64,000 nucleotides of DNA from BMS3ABIN04 sp964553325 (GTDB lineage Bacteria; Bacteroidota; Ignavibacteria; Ignavibacteriales; Melioribacteraceae): assembly GCA_964553325.1 (NCBI GenBank), contig CAZKKI010000014.1, forward strand, positions 8,812-72,811. The letters are read 5' to 3'. Position numbers and translations under genes: made by a program. The notes below the pieces were generated by a model. That model saw nothing but the letters and a program-made list of their open reading frames with translations. It ran no database searches and was not told where the DNA came from. This document shows, piece after piece, positions 44,547-54,004 of this stretch. Each line of letters begins with the position of its first letter. Position 1 is the stretch's first letter.

Positions 44547-44686
44547 CAGTTGGCAATGATCAGTTTGCAGTTGGCAGTTGGCAATGATCAGTTTGCAGTC
44601 AGCAGTTGGCAGTTGGCAATGACCAGTTTGCAGTCAGCAGTTGGCAGCTGGCAATGATCAGTTGGCAATGACCAGTTGGCAGTTGG
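44547..44686 (+). repeat. In-phase heptanucleotide tandem array (20 copies)
   Basis: Twenty consecutive 7-base units, all starting CA: mostly CAGTTGG, with CAATGAT/CAATGAC, CAGTTTG, CAGTCAG and CAGCTGG. The order CAATGAY-CAGTTTG-CAGTCAG-CAGTTGG-CAGYTGG recurs, a 35-base higher-order unit. A 21st unit CAAATAA follows, then decaying CAAT units. Non-coding; between nagB and the peptide transporter. Confidence 0.9.
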
Positions 44687-44800
44687 CAAATAACAATTTA
44701 GCAATGCAGCAATTAACCAATGACGAATGCCAAATAGTAATTGATATTCTCAATAATCAACACTATTTTTACCCTTTTCATAAGCATATCGGGTTGATTT

Positions 44801-46342
44801 ATGACAAAAACCAAAATCAGCATAAAAGATTTTCCGGCAACGTTTTGGGTTGCCAACACAATGGAAATATTCGAGCGAATGGCTTGGTACGGATTTTTTG
44901 CCGTCTCCTCTCTTTACATAACCGGCAAGGTTGAAGAAGGAGGTCTTGGTTTCACCGACGAGGATCGGGGTGTTCTACAAGGAGTTGTTACGTTTTTTTT
45001 ATATCTGTTCCCAGTGGTGACCGGCGCTTTAGCCGACAGATACGGTTTCAGAAAAATGTTGTTTGCGGCTTTTGCCGTAATGGTTCCGGCATATTATCTT
45101 TTGGGACAGTTTAAAACATTCCCTACTTTCTTTTTGGCATTTATGTTGGTTGCCCTTGGCGCCGCAATGTTCAAACCCGTAATTATCGGGACGATTTCGA
45201 AAGTAACAAACGATAAAACTTCTTCACTCGGATTCGGAATTTTTTATATGATGGTTAACATCGGCGGTTTTCTGGGACCGATAGTTGCAGGAATCGTCCG
45301 TGCATGGTCGTGGGAATATGTATTCATCGCCTCTTCGGGTTGGATTGCAATAAACTTTATATTCGTTACGCTATTTTATAAAGAGCCCTCTTCCGAAGCA
45401 ACATCAGCTAATCCACGGAATCTTAAAAAAGTAATGACCGATATGGTTGAAGTTTTGGGTAACGGCAGATTTTTCCTTTTTGTATTCGGATTACTTTTGA
45501 TTTTGGTACTTGGTTCGAAATTTACATCGGACGGTTCGTTCACTTGGTCGGATATCACATGGATTGCAATCGTTTGGTCACTACTCAATTTAGGATACGA
45601 TTTGATTTTACGGCTTACAAAAACCGAATCCCGCCGTTGGTTCGCTTCTCCGATGAAACTCGGCGATTGGAAATTCGGATTGTTTTTATTGTTGATGTCC
45701 GGATTTTGGACTTCCTTCAATCAAATTTTTTACACACTTCCACTTTACATTCGCGATTTTACGGATACATCTGATATAATGAATTTCGTCAAATCGATGT
45801 TCGAATTTTTCGGGATTTCAAATTCCGTTTACGAATCGTTTTCTGGCTCGATGGCAACGGCAGGTCAGGTAAATCCCGAATATTTAATCAATCTTAATGC
45901 GGGAGCAATAATTCTCTTTCAAGTATTTGTTTCGTATTTGGTAACCAGGCTTAAACCTTTCACAACTATCTTTTACGGTACGCTTATTACCGTTGTAAGT
46001 TTTTCGATTTTAATATTCGGAACTTTGGGTTGGGTTGTAGTTTTGGGTATAATCGTATTTTCGTTCGGCGAAATGATGGCGAGTCCGAAATCAAAAGAAT
46101 ACACCGGCAAAATCGCTCCGCCCGATAAAGTTGCGCTTTACATGGGATATTTTTATTGGTGCGTAGCACTTGGTAATTTGTTCGGCGGTATTCTATCGGG
46201 TCAACTTTACGCAACTTTTGCACGCGATATGCAACGCCCCGATTTAATGTGGTTGGTATTCGCAATAATTGCACTTGGTTCCGCAATTTTAGTATTTCTA
46301 TACGATAAATTCATATTGAAAACAAAACGGGGCACAACATAA
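44801..46342 (+). CDS. MFS transporter, POT/PTR peptide-type
   Basis: 513 residues with about 12-14 membrane helices. The first helix motif NTMEIFERMAWYGFFAVSSLYIT resembles the ExxERFxYYG signature of proton-coupled oligopeptide transporters; GALADRYGFRKMLF is the MFS A-like loop, and FYMMVNIGGFLGPIVAGIVR matches the POT block. Peptide or related cargo is likely but not proven. It follows the heptamer array and precedes a sugar MFS, 12 bases apart. Confidence 0.8.
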   Translation: MTKTKISIKDFPATFWVANTMEIFERMAWYGFFAVSSLYITGKVEEGGLGFTDEDRGVLQGVVTFFLYLFPVVTGALADRYGFRKMLFAAFAVMVPAYYLLGQFKTFPTFFLAFMLVALGAAMFKPVIIGTISKVTNDKTSSLGFGIFYMMVNIGGFLGPIVAGIVRAWSWEYVFIASSGWIAINFIFVTLFYKEPSSEATSANPRNLKKVMTDMVEVLGNGRFFLFVFGLLLILVLGSKFTSDGSFTWSDITWIAIVWSLLNLGYDLILRLTKTESRRWFASPMKLGDWKFGLFLLLMSGFWTSFNQIFYTLPLYIRDFTDTSDIMNFVKSMFEFFGISNSVYESFSGSMATAGQVNPEYLINLNAGAIILFQVFVSYLVTRLKPFTTIFYGTLITVVSFSILIFGTLGWVVVLGIIVFSFGEMMASPKSKEYTGKIAPPDKVALYMGYFYWCVALGNLFGGILSGQLYATFARDMQRPDLMWLVFAIIALGSAILVFLYDKFILKTKRGTT

Positions 46343-46354
46343 AATGAGGAGAAA

Positions 46355-47857
46355 ATGACTAAACCCAAATTATCGTTCTGGCAAATATGGAATATGAGCT
46401 TCGGATTTCTGGGAATTCAATTCGGTTTCGCTTTACAAAACGCAAACGTTAGCAGAATTTTCGAAACTCTTGGCGCAAGTATAGATTCAATTCCGATTTT
46501 GTGGATTGCCGCACCGGTAACCGGACTAATTGTTCAACCGATTATCGGTCACATGAGCGATAATACTTGGACGAGATTGGGCAGAAGGCGACCTTATTTT
46601 CTAACCGGAGCAATACTTGCTTCCCTTTCTTTAATAATTATGCCCAATTCACCGGCACTTTGGGTTGCCGCCGGAATGCTTTGGATAATGGACGCTTCAA
46701 TCAACATTTCCATGGAACCTTTCCGCGCATTCGTCGGGGATATGTTACCGTCCGAACAACGAACAATCGGATTTTCGATGCAAAGTTTTTTTATCGGGAC
46801 AGGCGCAATTATAGCTTCCGCTTTACCTTACGTTTTTACCAATTGGTTCGACGTTCCTAACGTTGCTCCCGAAGGCGAAATCCCTCAATCGGTTAAACTT
46901 TCTTTTTACATCGGAGCAGCCGTCTTTTTCCTTTCCGTGGCATGGACGGTTTTCAGTTCAAAAGAATATTCGCCGGAAGAGTTAAAAAAATTTGCCGATG
47001 ATTCCCCGGGTAGTAACCAAACGGATAACAATACCGTTTCTTTTTCACAATCCGGAAAATTTATACGTTACGGCACTGGCTGGTTGTTAACCGGCGTTGC
47101 TTTGTTGTTTGTTTTCGATTTGTTCATTTATATGGATTACGGATTAATGGTACTTTTCGGTGGAATTGCTTTATTCGGTATTCTACAAATTTTAGCCGGA
47201 TTTTTATCGAAAACAGGTAAAAAAGAAACGGGGTTCACTACTGTTATTAACGATCTTTACAAAATGCCCAAAACGATGCGGCAACTTGCCGTTGTTCAAT
47301 TTTTTTCATGGTTTGCTCTTTTTGCGATGTGGATTTATACTACTCCCGCCGTTACGCATCATATTTACGGCGCAACGGATACAAGTTCTGCAATTTACAA
47401 CGAAGGTGCGGATTGGGTCGGCGTTCTAATGGCGGTCTATAACGGTTTTGCAGCTGCAATGGCATTTTTCATTATGTGGTTGGCGAAAAAAACAAACAGA
47501 AAAACAGTTCACTCGATTAGTCTGGTCGCAGGCGGTATCGGATTGGCTTCGTTTTATTTTATTAAAAATCCCGATTTACTTTTAATAAGCGAATTGGGAA
47601 TCGGTTTGGCATGGGCGTCTATTTTGGCAATGCCGTATGCTATTCTTACCGGAGCGCTTCCACAAAACAAAATGGGAGTTTATATGGGCATTTTCAATTT
47701 CTTCATAGTTATTCCGCAAATTACGGCCGCTGCTATTCTCGGATTCTTTGTAAGGGATATTTTCGGTAACGAAGCAATATACGCTTTGTTGTTGGGCGGC
47801 GCTTCAATGATTGTTGCTGCGTTATTGGTCAAATTTGTCGACGACGTGGACGAATAA
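46355..47857 (+). CDS. MFS sugar transporter, SLC45/GPH-like
   Basis: 500 residues, about 12 membrane helices. The N-terminus FWQIWNMSFGFLGIQFGFALQNANVSRIFETLG and VQPIIGHMSDNTWTRLGRRRPYFL match the sucrose/maltose-type SLC45-like MFS; the RLGRRRP motif is the GPH/SLC45 loop. GAGGAGAA precedes the ATG. Expected to import a disaccharide or amino-sugar oligomer together with the upstream NagB and GlmU-like functions. Ends five bases before the convergent CapA-like gene. Confidence 0.83.
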   Translation: MTKPKLSFWQIWNMSFGFLGIQFGFALQNANVSRIFETLGASIDSIPILWIAAPVTGLIVQPIIGHMSDNTWTRLGRRRPYFLTGAILASLSLIIMPNSPALWVAAGMLWIMDASINISMEPFRAFVGDMLPSEQRTIGFSMQSFFIGTGAIIASALPYVFTNWFDVPNVAPEGEIPQSVKLSFYIGAAVFFLSVAWTVFSSKEYSPEELKKFADDSPGSNQTDNNTVSFSQSGKFIRYGTGWLLTGVALLFVFDLFIYMDYGLMVLFGGIALFGILQILAGFLSKTGKKETGFTTVINDLYKMPKTMRQLAVVQFFSWFALFAMWIYTTPAVTHHIYGATDTSSAIYNEGADWVGVLMAVYNGFAAAMAFFIMWLAKKTNRKTVHSISLVAGGIGLASFYFIKNPDLLLISELGIGLAWASILAMPYAILTGALPQNKMGVYMGIFNFFIVIPQITAAAILGFFVRDIFGNEAIYALLLGGASMIVAALLVKFVDDVDE

Positions 47858-47862
47858 TTAAA

Positions 47863-49038
47863 TTAATGCAATCTACGGATTTTCAATCTGTCCGTACTCC
47901 GTTTAATTATTTCTTTCGTATCGAAATAACTTTGTTTCATTAATTTTTTATCTTTATTTGTAACGTACGCAGGTAATGAATCCGATAAAGCTATTTCGGA
48001 TGGTAAAATAACAAATTCTTTTCCCCTTCCGGTTTTACCTTTAAAAACCCAAAACGGTAAAAACGATAAGTCATTTAATTTTATTTTACCGTTATTCGTA
48101 TTTTTAGAAATTGAAAAATTTAATATTGCAGAACCATCGGAATATCTCCATCTTTGATTAGAAATGAAATTCCCCATCGAATAAGCGACGAACCCCGAAT
48201 CCAGATTACCTCCGTTTGTTTTAAACATTTCAACCGGCTGAAGTGTGTGTGTGTGACTTCCGAGAATAATATCCGCCCCGTTTTGAATCGTAAAACCGAC
48301 AATTCTTTTCTGATATTTCGACGGTTTTCTTTCGTATTCTTTGCCGAAATGGAAATACACTATTACAAGATCGGGTTGAACCTTTTTTGCTTCGAGAATA
48401 TCTGATTTTATTTTAGTCGTATCAATTATGTTCACCAAGTATTTTTGCGAACGTTTTAATCTTATTCCGTTCGTACCGTAAGTATAAGCCAAAACGGCAA
48501 TCTTCACTCCGTTTTTTTCTATTATCTTTATCGATTCGCTTTCCTCTTTATTTCTGTTTGCACCCGTGTAAGTCATATTTTTCTTTTCGATCAAATTCAG
48601 TGTTCTAATCAATCCTTCCCTTCCTTGATCGAGCACATGATTGTTCGCGGTAAACAACAAATCGAAACCCGCGTAACTCAATCCGTCCAAAAACTGATCT
48701 GGTGTATTAAACAAAGGATAACCGGAATAACCCAATCCTTTTCCGCCGAGAACCGTTTCCAAATTTCCCATTGTTACATCGGCCGAAGCCAAATAGCTTT
48801 TAATTTCTCTGTACACCGGCTTGAAATCGAAGCTGTCTTGTTCAACCCAAGCGTAACCGTATTGTGTCGAATGACACATAATATCGCCAACAACCGAAAA
48901 CGACACGGTTACCGACGAATCTTTTAACTCTTCGGCGGTTCGGTGTGGAGAAGGTTTTTCTTTAACTTCCGCACAAAACGAAATTATGGAAACCAGAAAA
49001 ACAATCGGTATGATTTTGATGAAATGTTTTGGATTCAT
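47863..49038 (-). CDS. CapA-family metallophosphatase-like lipoprotein
   Basis: 391 residues. Lipoprotein signal IVFLVSIISFC (cleaved before Cys22), then a CapA (PGA_cap) domain: VVGDIMCHSTQYGYA, VTMGNLETVLGGKGLG, TANNHVLDQGREGLIRTLNLIEK and ADIILGSHTHTLQPVE, all metal-binding blocks of the calcineurin-like fold. The start is the ATG at 49038; a longer frame upstream is unsupported. Linked in the family to poly-gamma-glutamate capsule, but no capB/capC is nearby, so the actual role is open. Confidence 0.88.
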   Translation of the reverse strand: MNPKHFIKIIPIVFLVSIISFCAEVKEKPSPHRTAEELKDSSVTVSFSVVGDIMCHSTQYGYAWVEQDSFDFKPVYREIKSYLASADVTMGNLETVLGGKGLGYSGYPLFNTPDQFLDGLSYAGFDLLFTANNHVLDQGREGLIRTLNLIEKKNMTYTGANRNKEESESIKIIEKNGVKIAVLAYTYGTNGIRLKRSQKYLVNIIDTTKIKSDILEAKKVQPDLVIVYFHFGKEYERKPSKYQKRIVGFTIQNGADIILGSHTHTLQPVEMFKTNGGNLDSGFVAYSMGNFISNQRWRYSDGSAILNFSISKNTNNGKIKLNDLSFLPFWVFKGKTGRGKEFVILPSEIALSDSLPAYVTNKDKKLMKQSYFDTKEIIKRSTDRLKIRRLH

Positions 49039-49110
49039 AATAAAAAGATCGATACAATTAATCCACAATTTAACTGTATCGATCACCGAATTAATAAATA
49101 TGTGAAATTC

Positions 49111-49308
49111 TTAAGAACCTTTTTCGCTTTTTCTTTGTGCTTTAATTTCTTGAATTTCGTTTCTCATTTCTTGAGCCATTTTCTTTAATTCGCTCAAAGC
49201 TTTACGCACTCTTGTTCCGGCGGCGGATTGACCTTTTACATAAAATTTGTGAACATCCGTTTCCATGCTTTGTACGAATTCTACGAGTTTGTTATACTTA
49301 TCACTCAT
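49111..49308 (-). CDS. Histone H1-like small basic protein
   Basis: 65 residues, lysine/arginine-rich, two helices: KYNKLVEFVQSMETDVHKFY, then GQSAAGTRVRKALSELKKMAQEMRNEIQEI. This GTRVRKAxxELKKxAQExR pattern is the short histone H1/Hc1-like family common in Bacteroidota, thought to bind DNA. AAGGAGAG precedes the ATG. Between the CapA-like lipoprotein and the iron-sulfur protein, same strand. Confidence 0.8.
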   Translation of the reverse strand: MSDKYNKLVEFVQSMETDVHKFYVKGQSAAGTRVRKALSELKKMAQEMRNEIQEIKAQRKSEKGS

Positions 49309-49341
49309 GTTTCTCTCCTTTATTTGGTTTATAATAATTAA

Positions 49342-51342
49342 TTAAAATTGTGAATTTTCCAGTACTATTTCCGCAATATCCTTAACTTGCACTTCCTCGT
49401 TTTTCTCGAAAGTTTTAACTCCGTCGTTCAACATCGTCATACAAAACGGACAAGCAGAAGCGATTGTATCGGCGTTTGTTGCCAAAGCTTCTTTCGTTCT
49501 TTCCTCATTTATTCGCGTACCTTCGGTTTCTTCCATAAACATTCTACCTCCGCCGGCTCCGCAACAAAAACCTTTATCTTTGCTGCGTTCCATCTCAATC
49601 AATTCGATTCCGTTTATTTTCCGCAGCGGCTGTCTCGGTTGTTCGTAAACCTCGTTGTAACGGCCCAAATAGCAAGAATCGTGATACGTAATTTTGCTTT
49701 TTACTTCGCCGTTTTTAAGTTTAATTTTTCCTTCGTCTATTAATTTATTAATTAATTCGGTATGATGCAAAACTTCGAAGTTGCCGCCGAATTGCGGATA
49801 TTCGTGTTTTAAGGAATTAAAACAGTGCGGACAAGCGGTTACAATCTTCTTAACTTTGTAATTATTTAATATTTCGATATTCTCTTGCATCATCATTTGC
49901 GCCAAATATTCATTTCCCAATCTGCGAGCGGTATCGCCGTTACATTTTTCTTCGTTGCCCAAAATTCTAAAATCCACACCGGCATTTTGCAACAGTTTCG
50001 CAAAAGCAACGGAAACTTTTTGATAACGCGCATCGAACGAACCGGCACACCCGACCCAAAACAGATATTCGGTATTGCTGTCTTCCGCCATTGTTTTTAT
50101 GTTGAGTCCTTCCGCCCAATTGGCTCTGTCCTGCCAATTGAAAGCCCAAGGAGTGAAATTCGTTTCCAAATTTTTAAATACGGTGTTGAGTTCGGGTGGA
50201 AATTCGGATTCCATTAAAACCAAATCCCTTCGCATCTCCACAATTGCATCAACATGTTCGATTGTTACGGGACATTCTTGCATGCAAGCGCCGCAAGTTG
50301 TACACGCCCAAAGTTCTTCGTCCTTAATGTAGTTGTGTACCAAAGTCTTTTCCATTACCTCGCCGTCTTCCTTGCCTTCGACGAGCAACGGAGCTTTTTC
50401 CATTGTTCGTTTACGAATGTTAATGATTATTTCCCTCGGCGAGAGAGCTTTTCCCGTATTCGATGCCGGACAAGCGTCCCAACATCTTCCGCATTCCGTG
50501 CAAGAATAACCGTCGAGCAATTGTTTCCAAGTTAAATCGTTTATATCTGCTGCGCCGAATTGTTCGGCCTCTTCGTCTTCCAAATCCAACGGCTTTAACG
50601 CAAATTTGTGTTCACCGACTTTATGAAAGAAAACATTGAAAACGGAAGTTAAAACGTGCAAATGTTTTGAATACGGCAGAAAATTCATAAACGCAAATAT
50701 TACAAGAATATGCAACCACCAAAAAAATTCGTAAGCAAAATTTGCCGTATCGCCAGGACCGCTAAAAAATATTTTGCTCAAAAACAGTGAAACCGGTCTG
50801 TATTCGTAACCGGAAGTTTGGAAATTGTTTCGGGCAATATCCGCGGCATTTTCGCCCAACATGCCTACAACGACAAAAAATATCATAACCAAAATTACGG
50901 TGGCATCGATTTTACTTTCCTTGCCATGTTCCAATCGCGGTATATTCAAGATGTAACGCCTTACCAAAGCATAGATAACAGCAAACATAACCAGCACCGT
51001 AAAAACATCTTGAACGAAAGTAATTAACGTGTAGATGGGTCCGAGAAATTCCAATGAAAATTCGGGATAAAACCCTTGAACGATTGCTTCCAAAACGGCT
51101 AATAGGAAAACTACAAAACCCCAAAAAATGAAGAAATGAATTGTTCCGGCAATCGGATCCCGTAAAAGCTTTTTTTGACCGAAAACGATTGTGGCAACGT
51201 TTTTTAATCTTTCCCCGATATTGTCAAACCTGTTTTCGTCTTTACCGGTTTTAAGGTAAGAAATTAACCTTTTAACATTCGAAAAGAAAAAGCCGAATGC
51301 GGCAATAAAAACAACCGTAAATACTATATTTTTTAGTTCCAT
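49342..51342 (-). CDS. Membrane iron-sulfur oxidoreductase, HdrDE/GlpC-like
   Basis: 666 residues. The N-terminal part (about 1-250) has five or so membrane helices like the gamma subunit of respiratory nitrate reductase/HdrE (haem b). Next are two 4Fe-4S motifs, CTECGRCWDACP and CTTCGACMQECP. The C-terminal half holds two CCG domains: GCAGSFDARYQ with CPHCFNSLKHEY, and SCYLGRYNEVYEQPR with CCGAGGGRMF and CPFCMTML. The chain fuses a membrane and a catalytic subunit. It likely couples quinones to a soluble thiol or flavin donor (heterodisulfide-reductase-like or ETF-linked); no partner gene is nearby. Confidence 0.87.
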   Translation of the reverse strand: MELKNIVFTVVFIAAFGFFFSNVKRLISYLKTGKDENRFDNIGERLKNVATIVFGQKKLLRDPIAGTIHFFIFWGFVVFLLAVLEAIVQGFYPEFSLEFLGPIYTLITFVQDVFTVLVMFAVIYALVRRYILNIPRLEHGKESKIDATVILVMIFFVVVGMLGENAADIARNNFQTSGYEYRPVSLFLSKIFFSGPGDTANFAYEFFWWLHILVIFAFMNFLPYSKHLHVLTSVFNVFFHKVGEHKFALKPLDLEDEEAEQFGAADINDLTWKQLLDGYSCTECGRCWDACPASNTGKALSPREIIINIRKRTMEKAPLLVEGKEDGEVMEKTLVHNYIKDEELWACTTCGACMQECPVTIEHVDAIVEMRRDLVLMESEFPPELNTVFKNLETNFTPWAFNWQDRANWAEGLNIKTMAEDSNTEYLFWVGCAGSFDARYQKVSVAFAKLLQNAGVDFRILGNEEKCNGDTARRLGNEYLAQMMMQENIEILNNYKVKKIVTACPHCFNSLKHEYPQFGGNFEVLHHTELINKLIDEGKIKLKNGEVKSKITYHDSCYLGRYNEVYEQPRQPLRKINGIELIEMERSKDKGFCCGAGGGRMFMEETEGTRINEERTKEALATNADTIASACPFCMTMLNDGVKTFEKNEEVQVKDIAEIVLENSQF

Positions 51343-51381
51343 ATCTTGAATTTAACGATTATTAGTGAAAAACTAAACTTT

Positions 51382-52212
51382 TCATAAATTTTGTTCGAAA
51401 AATTTTCCGGTGACGGAAATTACTTGTTCGAACGCTTTCGGTACGTTTTGCATCGGGTGCACTACATCGAACGTATGACCGGTTTTGGGAATTAAAACAA
51501 ATTCGGTTTTGTTTTTATCCGACCACTCAAACAATTTCCTTCCCTCTTCGGCTTTTACAGCCAAATCATTTTCGCCGTGAACAATTAACCACGGAATTGA
51601 AATGCTTCCGGCCGCATTTTTTAAATTTAAATAATCACCGGAATTCCTACTAATATCTTCCAACAAACTTTTGTTCAATTTCATTATTTGCTTTGTCCGG
51701 GAATTTATTACTTCCAAAAATCCTTTTTCATTCCATTCTTTTTTTTGTCTTTCCGTGTAACGGTCGAATTTTGAAATTGAAGACCATGTAACAAGAGCAT
51801 CCACATTGTTCGAATGAAATGCAGACAACAACGAAATTGCTCCGCCTCTGCTGTGACCAATCAATCCGATTTTTGGATTTTCAACATCACCGAAAAATCC
51901 GTTTTTTATTGCGGAAATCAACTCAATTAATTCGTTAACTTCCAAGGTGAAGGTGTTTTCGGCAAACTTTTCCAACTCGGTAAATTCAGTCGGATTTTCA
52001 CCGATTCCGTTATGAGAAAAGTTAAAAGTAATAACAAAATAACCCGAATCCGAAAAATAATTACCGACGTAAGGGAAAAAACCCCAGTCTTTAAATCCTT
52101 TGAAGCCGTGAACGGCAATTATAAATTTTTGGTTGGGAAGATTTTCCGTTCCGTAAGCGGTTATACGAAGTAAATTGCCGGCAGTAGTAATCAGTTCATA
52201 ATCAATCTTCAT
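51382..52212 (-). CDS. Alpha/beta hydrolase
   Basis: 276 residues. Oxyanion region AVHGFKGFKDWGFFPYV, nucleophile Ser in GLIGHSRGGAIS (about 118-129), acid and His in WLIVHGENDLAVKAEEG and PKTGHTFDV. Short-chain serine hydrolase of the dienelactone/prolyl-peptidase type. Natural substrate unknown. No signal peptide. Isolated, with no operon partner. Confidence 0.83.
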   Translation of the reverse strand: MKIDYELITTAGNLLRITAYGTENLPNQKFIIAVHGFKGFKDWGFFPYVGNYFSDSGYFVITFNFSHNGIGENPTEFTELEKFAENTFTLEVNELIELISAIKNGFFGDVENPKIGLIGHSRGGAISLLSAFHSNNVDALVTWSSISKFDRYTERQKKEWNEKGFLEVINSRTKQIMKLNKSLLEDISRNSGDYLNLKNAAGSISIPWLIVHGENDLAVKAEEGRKLFEWSDKNKTEFVLIPKTGHTFDVVHPMQNVPKAFEQVISVTGKFFEQNL

Positions 52213-52316
52213 AAAGGAAAAATGCCGATTAGTTTAGAAAAAAGCAAGAAGAAAGATTCGGCGCATTGCGGTTTTCAATTAATATCAAGTGGAATTCCAG
52301 CTGCGGGATATAAAAT

Positions 52317-52754
52317 CTATTTGGTTACGAAAAGATAAGGTTTCCATTTTTCATCTATTCTGTTAACAGATTTTAATAAAAACACAATAAAATTCGGTTT
52401 ATGCGGCTTTACCTTCAATTTCATTCCCGCTTCTTCAGGCGTTCGATTTCCCTTTTTGTTATTGCATCGTAAACATGCCGTAACCAAATTCTCCCACGTA
52501 TCTTTTCCGCCCCGCGCTTTCGGAAGTACATGATCGATTGTAAAAGGTAAATCGCTTCTACCGCAGTAGGCACACTTGTGACCATCACGCTTCAGAATAT
52601 TTTTCCGCGTTAAGATTATATTTTTATACGGAACGGTGATATATTGTTTTAACCTGATTACACTCGGCCACGGAAAGCTTTTTGAAACGGAACGGATCAG
52701 TTTATCTTGATGACTTGCCACAAGTTCGGCTTTGTGCAGAAAAATCAATATCAT
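52317..52754 (-). CDS. HNH endonuclease, start codon unresolved
   Basis: 145 residues from the first ATG. Zinc-type HNH nuclease: CAYCGRSDLPFTIDHVLPKARGGKDTWENLVTACLRCNNKKG with four Cys and the His-Asn-His core. Homologues start about 20 residues earlier with KVLxLNxxYxPLTIC; the same text is seen upstream here (KVLLLNQSYEPLTICNVKKA, 52757-52814), and that frame stays open to 52865 without ATG, GTG or TTG. So the true CDS is longer and its initiator is a rare codon or hidden by a sequence change. A GGAGG lies near 52856. Probably co-transcribed with mnmA upstream. Confidence 0.85.
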   Translation of the reverse strand: MILIFLHKAELVASHQDKLIRSVSKSFPWPSVIRLKQYITVPYKNIILTRKNILKRDGHKCAYCGRSDLPFTIDHVLPKARGGKDTWENLVTACLRCNNKKGNRTPEEAGMKLKVKPHKPNFIVFLLKSVNRIDEKWKPYLFVTK

Positions 52755-52875
52755 CGCCTTTTTAACGTTACAAATCGTTAAAGGCTCGTAGCTTTGGTTA
52801 AGAAGTAAAACTTTCGCGTTTAAAAAGCCGTTTTTGCGATACTTCTCGAATGCTTCCTCCGATGTTTACAGGAGA

Positions 52876-53976
52876 TTATTCCCCTAATTTTATAATTCCG
52901 CCAACTAAAATATAACCTTGTTCGTCATATAAAACAACCGATTGACCAGGTGTAATTGCTCTTTTCGGTTCAACGAATTTAATTACAAACGATTCGCTGT
53001 CGGCTTTTATAACTTCTGCAAGTGAACCTTTATCGGAATACCGGATTTTCGCAATTACTTTTTGACCCGGTTTTAATATGTTCACGCTTACATAATTCAC
53101 ATCGTCGGCTTCCAAATAGCGTTGATATAAAGCCGATTCGTCGCCCAATTCTATTATATTATTTTCCTTGTCGATTCTCTTCACATAAACCGGCTTACCG
53201 ACGGAAATACCCAATCCGCGTCTTTGCCCGATTGTGTAAAACGGAATTCCCCTGTGTTTTCCTATTACTTTTCCTTCAAACACGAAATCGCCTTCTTCAA
53301 CGTTTTCGATTAACTCCGGTTCCCTTTCACGCAAAAACCTTTCGTAATTATTATCGGCTACGAAACAAATTTCTTGGCTGTCCGGTTTTCCGGCTGTTTT
53401 TAGTCCCATTTCTTCCGCCAATTCCCTCACTTTCTCTTTCGTCAACTCACCGAGCGGGAAAAGCGTTCGGCTTAAGCTTTCTTGTGTTAATCCCCACAAT
53501 GCATAAGTCTGGTCTTTTTTGCTATCGGCGGAATTTTTTAAGCAATATCTTTCGTTTTTCTCATCAAATTCCACTATTGCATAATGTCCTGTTGCAATAT
53601 ATTTTGCATCGAGCGCATCCGCTTTTTGAAGAAGCTCTTCCCACTTAATTTTTCTGTTACAAATCACACAAGGGTTCGGAGTTCTTGCATTCAAATATTC
53701 ATCGACGAAATTTTCAATAACGGTTTCTTCGAATGCTTTTGTAAAATCGACCGTGTAGTGTGGAAATCCCAATTTATTTGCGATGGCTTTTGCATCGAAG
53801 ATTGCATCCAACGAACAGCAGCCGGATTCATGTTTGGGAGCTCCGCCTACTTCCATAAATCCCCATGTTTTCATAGTAATGCCTATAACATCATACCCGG
53901 CATTAACCAACAAAGCCGCCGCAACAGACGAATCCACTCCGCCGCTCATCGCAACAATTACTCTATTTTCGTTCAT
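52876..53976 (-). CDS. mnmA: tRNA-specific 2-thiouridylase
   Basis: Inserts sulfur at C2 of the wobble uridine in tRNAs for Lys, Glu and Gln. 366 residues. PP-loop MSGGVDSSVAAALL (9-22), first catalytic Cys in NPCVICNRKIKW, second Cys in SQEICFV; GHYAI and GIPFYTIGQRRGLGI complete the tRNA-binding set. Normal length. A TATATTTG box lies 29 bases upstream. The HNH gene follows on the same strand. Confidence 0.95.
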   Translation of the reverse strand: MNENRVIVAMSGGVDSSVAAALLVNAGYDVIGITMKTWGFMEVGGAPKHESGCCSLDAIFDAKAIANKLGFPHYTVDFTKAFEETVIENFVDEYLNARTPNPCVICNRKIKWEELLQKADALDAKYIATGHYAIVEFDEKNERYCLKNSADSKKDQTYALWGLTQESLSRTLFPLGELTKEKVRELAEEMGLKTAGKPDSQEICFVADNNYERFLREREPELIENVEEGDFVFEGKVIGKHRGIPFYTIGQRRGLGISVGKPVYVKRIDKENNIIELGDESALYQRYLEADDVNYVSVNILKPGQKVIAKIRYSDKGSLAEVIKADSESFVIKFVEPKRAITPGQSVVLYDEQGYILVGGIIKLGE

Positions 53977-54004
53977 TCCAGTTTCTTTCTTTTTATTTAA
54001 GTTG

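Noticed and set aside
44547..44686. CRISPR array
   Set aside because: Units are seven bases in direct contact with no spacers, and no cas gene is near.
44641..44934. A 97-residue plus-strand reading frame
   Set aside because: Its first third is made of the heptamer array and the rest overlaps the transporter gene in another frame, so it is not likely to be a gene.
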